Assembly: GCF_000067165.1 (NCBI RefSeq)
Contig: NC_010162.1
Span: 558,001 to 622,000 of the forward strand
DNA: 64,000 bases
DNA from: Sorangium cellulosum So ce56
Lineage (GTDB): Bacteria > Myxococcota_A > Polyangia > Polyangiales > Polyangiaceae
Direction: 5' to 3'
Shown here piece by piece: positions 60,706 to 64,000 of this stretch. How positions within the stretch are numbered: position 1 is the stretch's first letter; every line of letters starts with the position of its first letter. The position numbers and the translations under genes are program-made. Under the pieces are notes generated by a model. That model saw nothing but the letters and a program-made list of their open reading frames with translations, did no database searches and had not been told where the DNA came from.

Positions 60706-62928
60706 GTGGCCATCAGCCGAGCCGCCTGGGCTAGAATCTGGAATCCGGGGAGGTCGCGGACTCTGTCGTTCACGCCCCGGGTCGTGGCCTATGCATTCGG
60801 CATCGAGCTGCCGTACAGCCTGCTTGTCCCGGTCGCTCACCTGCGCCTCCTCGGCGTCGTGGACTCGGCGGTCCAGGCGCGGCTACTCGGGCTGATCGGG
60901 CTCATGTACCTCGTCAAGACGGGGGGGCTCATCGCGCTGCTCGTCCACATGCTGCGCCCGATCGAGCGCCTGCGGCAGTACGCCGTGGCCCATCGCCTCC
61001 AGAGCGGCGCGGGCGTCGAGGACACGAGCAGCGGCGGCGCGGCGCCCCCGGAGGAGGTCGTCCTCGCCGCGGCGAACGCCGCCTACGACACCCCGCTCGC
61101 GTTCGCGACGGTCTGGGCCGTGTCGTGGGGGCTCCTGTACCTGCCGGTCACGATGGCGCTCTACCTCATCGCGCCGGACCAGAGCCCGCTCGGCGTCCAG
61201 CGCGGCGTCGCGCTGGCCCTGTTCGCGCTGGCCCTGTTCGCGGCCGCGCTGCCGCTCGCCTACAGCATCCTCGGCCGCCTGCTCGCCCCCGCCGCCGGCG
61301 TGATCTCGCTCATCGCGCGCGAGCGCGGCCTCTCCATGCCCGGCAAGGGCTACTCGCTCGCCGTCCGCCTCGTGATCCTCGGCGCCTGCCTCGCCATCGC
61401 GCCGACGAGCTGGATGGCGGCGATGGTGCTCGGCGAGACGGCGGGGCCGGCCAAGCCCGGCCTGAAGCTCACCCTGGCGATCTTCTCGATGGTCGCGGTC
61501 ACCTGGGCGCCCGTCTGCGCGGGCTTCCTCGCCGGCGCCCTCGCGGGCCCGCTCCAGCAGGTCGCCGCGGTCATCCAGAAGATCGTCCAGCGCGGCGAGG
61601 TCGACCGGCTGGAGCGGATCCCGGTCTATTTCAAGGACGAGATCGGCGCGCTGGCGGGCGGCGTCAACGCGATGGTCGATCGCCTGGAGGAGTCGTCCCG
61701 GCGCACGCGGAGCTACCTGGCGGAGCGCGAGCGCCTGCTGCAGGACGCGGCGCAGCGCGCGGCGCAGCTCGGGGCCGTGCTGGACAACCTCGTCGAGGGG
61801 GTGTTCGCGTGCGACCGCCAGGGCCGGCTGACGATGATCAACGCCTCGGGGCTCAGGCTGCTCGGCCTCTCGGGCCGCTCGGAGCAGGCCGGCCGGATGG
61901 TCGAGGAGGTGATGGACCTCGGCCGGATGCGCCACAGCGACGGCCGCGCCTTCACGCGCGACGAGCTGCCCATGGTGCGGGCGCTCGCCGGCGAGACCAT
62001 CGTGCAGGAAGAGCAGGTGCTCGCGGACGGCCGCGCGGGCCGCGACGTCTTCCTGCGGACCAGCGCGGCGCCGATCCGCAGCGAGGGCGGGGCGGTCCTC
62101 GGCGCGGTCGCGGTCGCCCGCGACGTGACGGAGCTCATGGAGCTCGATCTCGTCAAAGATCAGTTCATCCGGGTCGGCGCGCATGAGCTCAAGACGCCGG
62201 TCGCGATCATGAAGGGATACGCGCTCGCGCTCCTGCGCAACTCGAACGATCTGCCGGCGCCGCGCCGCAAGATGCTGGAGGCCATCGACCGCGGCGCGGA
62301 CAGGATCAACCGCATCGTCGACGATCTCCTGGCCATCTCGCAGGTCACGCTCGACGTGCTCCAGGTCTCCGAGGAGGACGTGGATCTGAAGGAGCTCGTG
62401 CAGGAGTCGGTCGATCGCGTCGCGAAGTCGGCGAGCCGCCACCGGGTGCGGCTGTCGCTCGACGCCGAGCGGCCGCCCGTCGTGCGCGCCGATCCGGAGC
62501 GGCTGCGCCAGGTGCTCGCGAGCCTCCTCGACAACGCGGTGAAGTACTCGCCCGACGGCGGCGACGTCGACGTGCGCGTCGCCGTCGCCGAGCGCGCGCC
62601 GGCGTCGTCGCCGCCGTCCTCCTGCGACGCCGCGCTCTTCTCGCAGCGGCACGGCGCGGCGCCGCGCTTCGAGGCGGTCGTGTCCGTGCGCGACCAGGGC
62701 GTCGGCATCCCCGCGCACAGGCAGGAGCGGATCTTCGAGCGCTTCTTCCGCGCGCACACGGACACCCGACACGACTATGGCGGCATGGGGATAGGGCTGT
62801 TCCTTGCGAAGGACATGATCACGCGCCACGGCGGCCGTATCTGGTTCGAGAGCGAGGAGGACAGCGGCAGCACGTTTTATTTCACCCTTCCACTCAGCAG
62901 CGAGGCCCCCGCGGCCGATCGACGATGA
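60706..62928 (+). CDS. Membrane sensor histidine kinase (HAMP-PAS-HisKA-HATPase)
   Basis: 740 residues. The N-terminal part has about six transmembrane segments (to residue 285), then a HAMP-like linker (about 285-340), a PAS domain (about 355-465) and HisKA with H-box FIRVGAHELKTPVAIMKGY (His about 490). A HATPase domain follows (about 585-735) with DPERLRQVLASLLDNAVKYS and GGMGIGLFLAK. The extended transmembrane input lacks a known ligand fold. The start is GTG at 60706, 9 bases after AAGGGGG; earlier open codons to 60538 lack conserved sequence. The response regulator gene overlaps the stop (ATGA). Confidence 0.93.
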   Translation: MAISRAAWARIWNPGRSRTLSFTPRVVAYAFGIELPYSLLVPVAHLRLLGVVDSAVQARLLGLIGLMYLVKTGGLIALLVHMLRPIERLRQYAVAHRLQSGAGVEDTSSGGAAPPEEVVLAAANAAYDTPLAFATVWAVSWGLLYLPVTMALYLIAPDQSPLGVQRGVALALFALALFAAALPLAYSILGRLLAPAAGVISLIARERGLSMPGKGYSLAVRLVILGACLAIAPTSWMAAMVLGETAGPAKPGLKLTLAIFSMVAVTWAPVCAGFLAGALAGPLQQVAAVIQKIVQRGEVDRLERIPVYFKDEIGALAGGVNAMVDRLEESSRRTRSYLAERERLLQDAAQRAAQLGAVLDNLVEGVFACDRQGRLTMINASGLRLLGLSGRSEQAGRMVEEVMDLGRMRHSDGRAFTRDELPMVRALAGETIVQEEQVLADGRAGRDVFLRTSAAPIRSEGGAVLGAVAVARDVTELMELDLVKDQFIRVGAHELKTPVAIMKGYALALLRNSNDLPAPRRKMLEAIDRGADRINRIVDDLLAISQVTLDVLQVSEEDVDLKELVQESVDRVAKSASRHRVRLSLDAERPPVVRADPERLRQVLASLLDNAVKYSPDGGDVDVRVAVAERAPASSPPSSCDAALFSQRHGAAPRFEAVVSVRDQGVGIPAHRQERIFERFFRAHTDTRHDYGGMGIGLFLAKDMITRHGGRIWFESEEDSGSTFYFTLPLSSEAPAADRR

Positions 62929-63293
62929 GCGACAGACACGCAAAGACGGTGCTCCTCGTGGAGGACGACGCGGATCTCGTGGCGCTCGTGTCCCTCGTGC
63001 TCCAGGAGGACGGCTACCGGGTCAAGATCGCGTGCAACGGTCGCGAGGCGCTGGCCAAGCTGGAGCACGACCTGCCGGATCTCATCCTGCTCGACATGAA
63101 GATGCCGGTGATGAACGGCCCGGAGTTCGCGCGCGAGCTCGAGGTCCGGCACGGGCGTCAGGCGCCCATCGTCGTGCTCACCGCCGCGGCGGACGCGCAC
63201 CGGCGGGCGGCCGAGGTCGGCGCGGACGCGTGGCTCGGCAAGCCGTTCGAGCCGGACGCGCTCCTCTCGACGGTGAGGCGTTACACGGGGTGA
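62925..63293 (+). CDS. Single-domain response regulator (CheY-like)
   Basis: A 122-residue receiver domain. Acidic pocket EDD (residues 13-15), phospho-acceptor Asp in LILLDMKMPVMNG (about 57), Thr in VLTAAAD and Lys in GKPFEPD are all present. There is no output domain. It overlaps the kinase by 4 bases, so it is the likely cognate partner. It may pass the signal through protein contact or a phosphorelay. Confidence 0.95.
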   Translation: MSDRHAKTVLLVEDDADLVALVSLVLQEDGYRVKIACNGREALAKLEHDLPDLILLDMKMPVMNGPEFARELEVRHGRQAPIVVLTAAADAHRRAAEVGADAWLGKPFEPDALLSTVRRYTG

Positions 63294-64000
63294 GCGCGGA
63301 GGAGCTGCCGCCGCTCGGCGAGGTCGCGCCGCACCTCGGCCCAGTACCGCGCGGGGAACCGGCGGTGATCGAAGCCGGTCGCGCGGAACACCCGTGTGAT
63401 GCGGGCATAACGGCGCAGGCTCCACTCCCTCATGATCTGGAGCGAGGGGTGGAGGCCGCGCGCCTCGATGAACGGCGCCGCCCGCGCGTAGAGCGCTGGC
63501 ATGACCTCATCGAGCCAGTACCGCATCAGGGCCTGGTATCCGGGCGTGTCGACGCACCGTCCGGAGATCACCTGAGCGCGCGCGACCCCATGGCGCGCGA
63601 GCTCCTCCTCGGGCAGGTAGCAGATGCCGCGATCGGCGTCCTCCTGCATGTCCCTCAGGTTGTTGAAGAACTGATCGAGCCGGCCGAACTCCCCGGCAGC
63701 GTCCCAGTGCTCCTTCGTCAGGAACGGAACCAGCTGAAAGATATGGCCTGACAGCCGCACCAGCATCGTGTCGTGCTCCTTCAGGGTGCGGATGAGCAGG
63801 CTGGGCGCGTGGTAGTCGGCGAGGGCGAGCAAGTAGGCGTCCCAGGCGGCGAGCGAGCGCGGTTGCATCTCGTCCAGGTCGGGACGATCGAGCGCGGGGC
63901 GGCGGAGCCACAGCGCGTGGATGGCCGAGAGCTCGCGCGCGAAGGGGCAGCACGGATCGACGAAGCCGCAGGAACGGACGCGCCTCCACGCCACCATGAA
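63281..64000 (-). CDS. Phytoene/squalene synthase-like protein (5' end beyond window)
   Basis: About 240 codons to the window edge. The second Asp-rich motif of head-to-head prenyl synthases is present (FNNLRDMQEDADRGICYLPEEEL, key residues DMQED). The first Asp-rich motif is not seen in the present part, so the N-terminus probably lies beyond base 64000. An ATG at 63997 is possible, but the frame stays open to the edge. It would make carotenoid or hopanoid/sterol precursors. Its end overlaps the convergent response regulator gene by 13 bases. Confidence 0.75.
   Translation of the reverse strand, partial: FMVAWRRVRSCGFVDPCCPFARELSAIHALWLRRPALDRPDLDEMQPRSLAAWDAYLLALADYHAPSLLIRTLKEHDTMLVRLSGHIFQLVPFLTKEHWDAAGEFGRLDQFFNNLRDMQEDADRGICYLPEEELARHGVARAQVISGRCVDTPGYQALMRYWLDEVMPALYARAAPFIEARGLHPSLQIMREWSLRRYARITRVFRATGFDHRRFPARYWAEVRRDLAERRQLLRAHPV

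Overview
The window is uniformly very GC-rich chromosomal DNA with strong third-position GC bias. Its gene content points to a large-genome myxobacterium of the Sorangium/Polyangium type. The markers are eukaryote-like Ser/Thr kinases, an MglA-like GTPase, a MYXO-CTERM surface protein, a protein resembling the MXAN_5187 family, PEGA/TPR and Cys-rich lipoproteins, and HD-GYP/PATAN signalling fusions. I saw no insertion sequence, phage, CRISPR array or rRNA operon. The species assignment is inference from gene families, not from a marker comparison.

Layout. 1-4.8 kb (minus): M48 metalloprotease, dynamin-like GTPase, MglA-like GTPase and a sensor kinase that runs off the left edge. 5.0-8.1 kb: homoserine kinase and, divergently, HflX. 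8.2-15 kb (minus): Cys-rich lipoprotein, PEGA/TPR protein, a siroheme-synthesis dehydrogenase, an Omp85-like barrel with a coupled exported partner, and a membrane protein. 15-17.2 kb (minus): hisIE and lgt. 17.4-19.7 kb (plus): a probable lipoprotein and a low-complexity MXAN_5187-like protein. 19.7-20.3 kb: a spacer with nested inverted repeats and a small hypothetical gene. 20.5-22.3 kb: a zinc-ribbon Ser/Thr kinase.

23-37.7 kb (plus) is the housekeeping core: tRNA-Thr, tRNA-Tyr, tRNA-Gly, tRNA-Thr, tuf, rpmG, tRNA-Trp, secE, nusG, rplK, rplA, rplJ, rplL, rpoB, rpoC. A sigma-70-like promoter lies upstream, hairpins lie in several spacers, and a strong hairpin follows rpoC. The rplL-rpoB spacer holds three 36-bp tandem repeats.

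38-64 kb is mixed: a degenerate HD-GYP/receiver/PATAN protein, a GNAT, panB, a VWA/DUF58 pair, FtsH, a MYXO-CTERM protein, a LysM-kinase pair, an OmpA protein, an Rpn-like nuclease and a DUF4276-like fragment in a lower-GC patch. After these come a GT39-like enzyme coupled to an unusual MinD/J-like/RodZ-HTH fusion, DUF1015, rhodanese, GT2, a histidine kinase with an overlapping response regulator, and a phytoene/squalene synthase-like gene cut by the right edge.

The most unusual items are the fusion with an altered Walker A (56.1-57.8 kb), the degenerate HD-GYP protein (38.1-40.4 kb), the dynamin/MglA/M48/kinase cluster, and three non-coding structures: nested repeats at 19.8 kb, a 23-bp perfect inverted repeat at 22.5 kb, and the 36-bp repeats at 28.9 kb.
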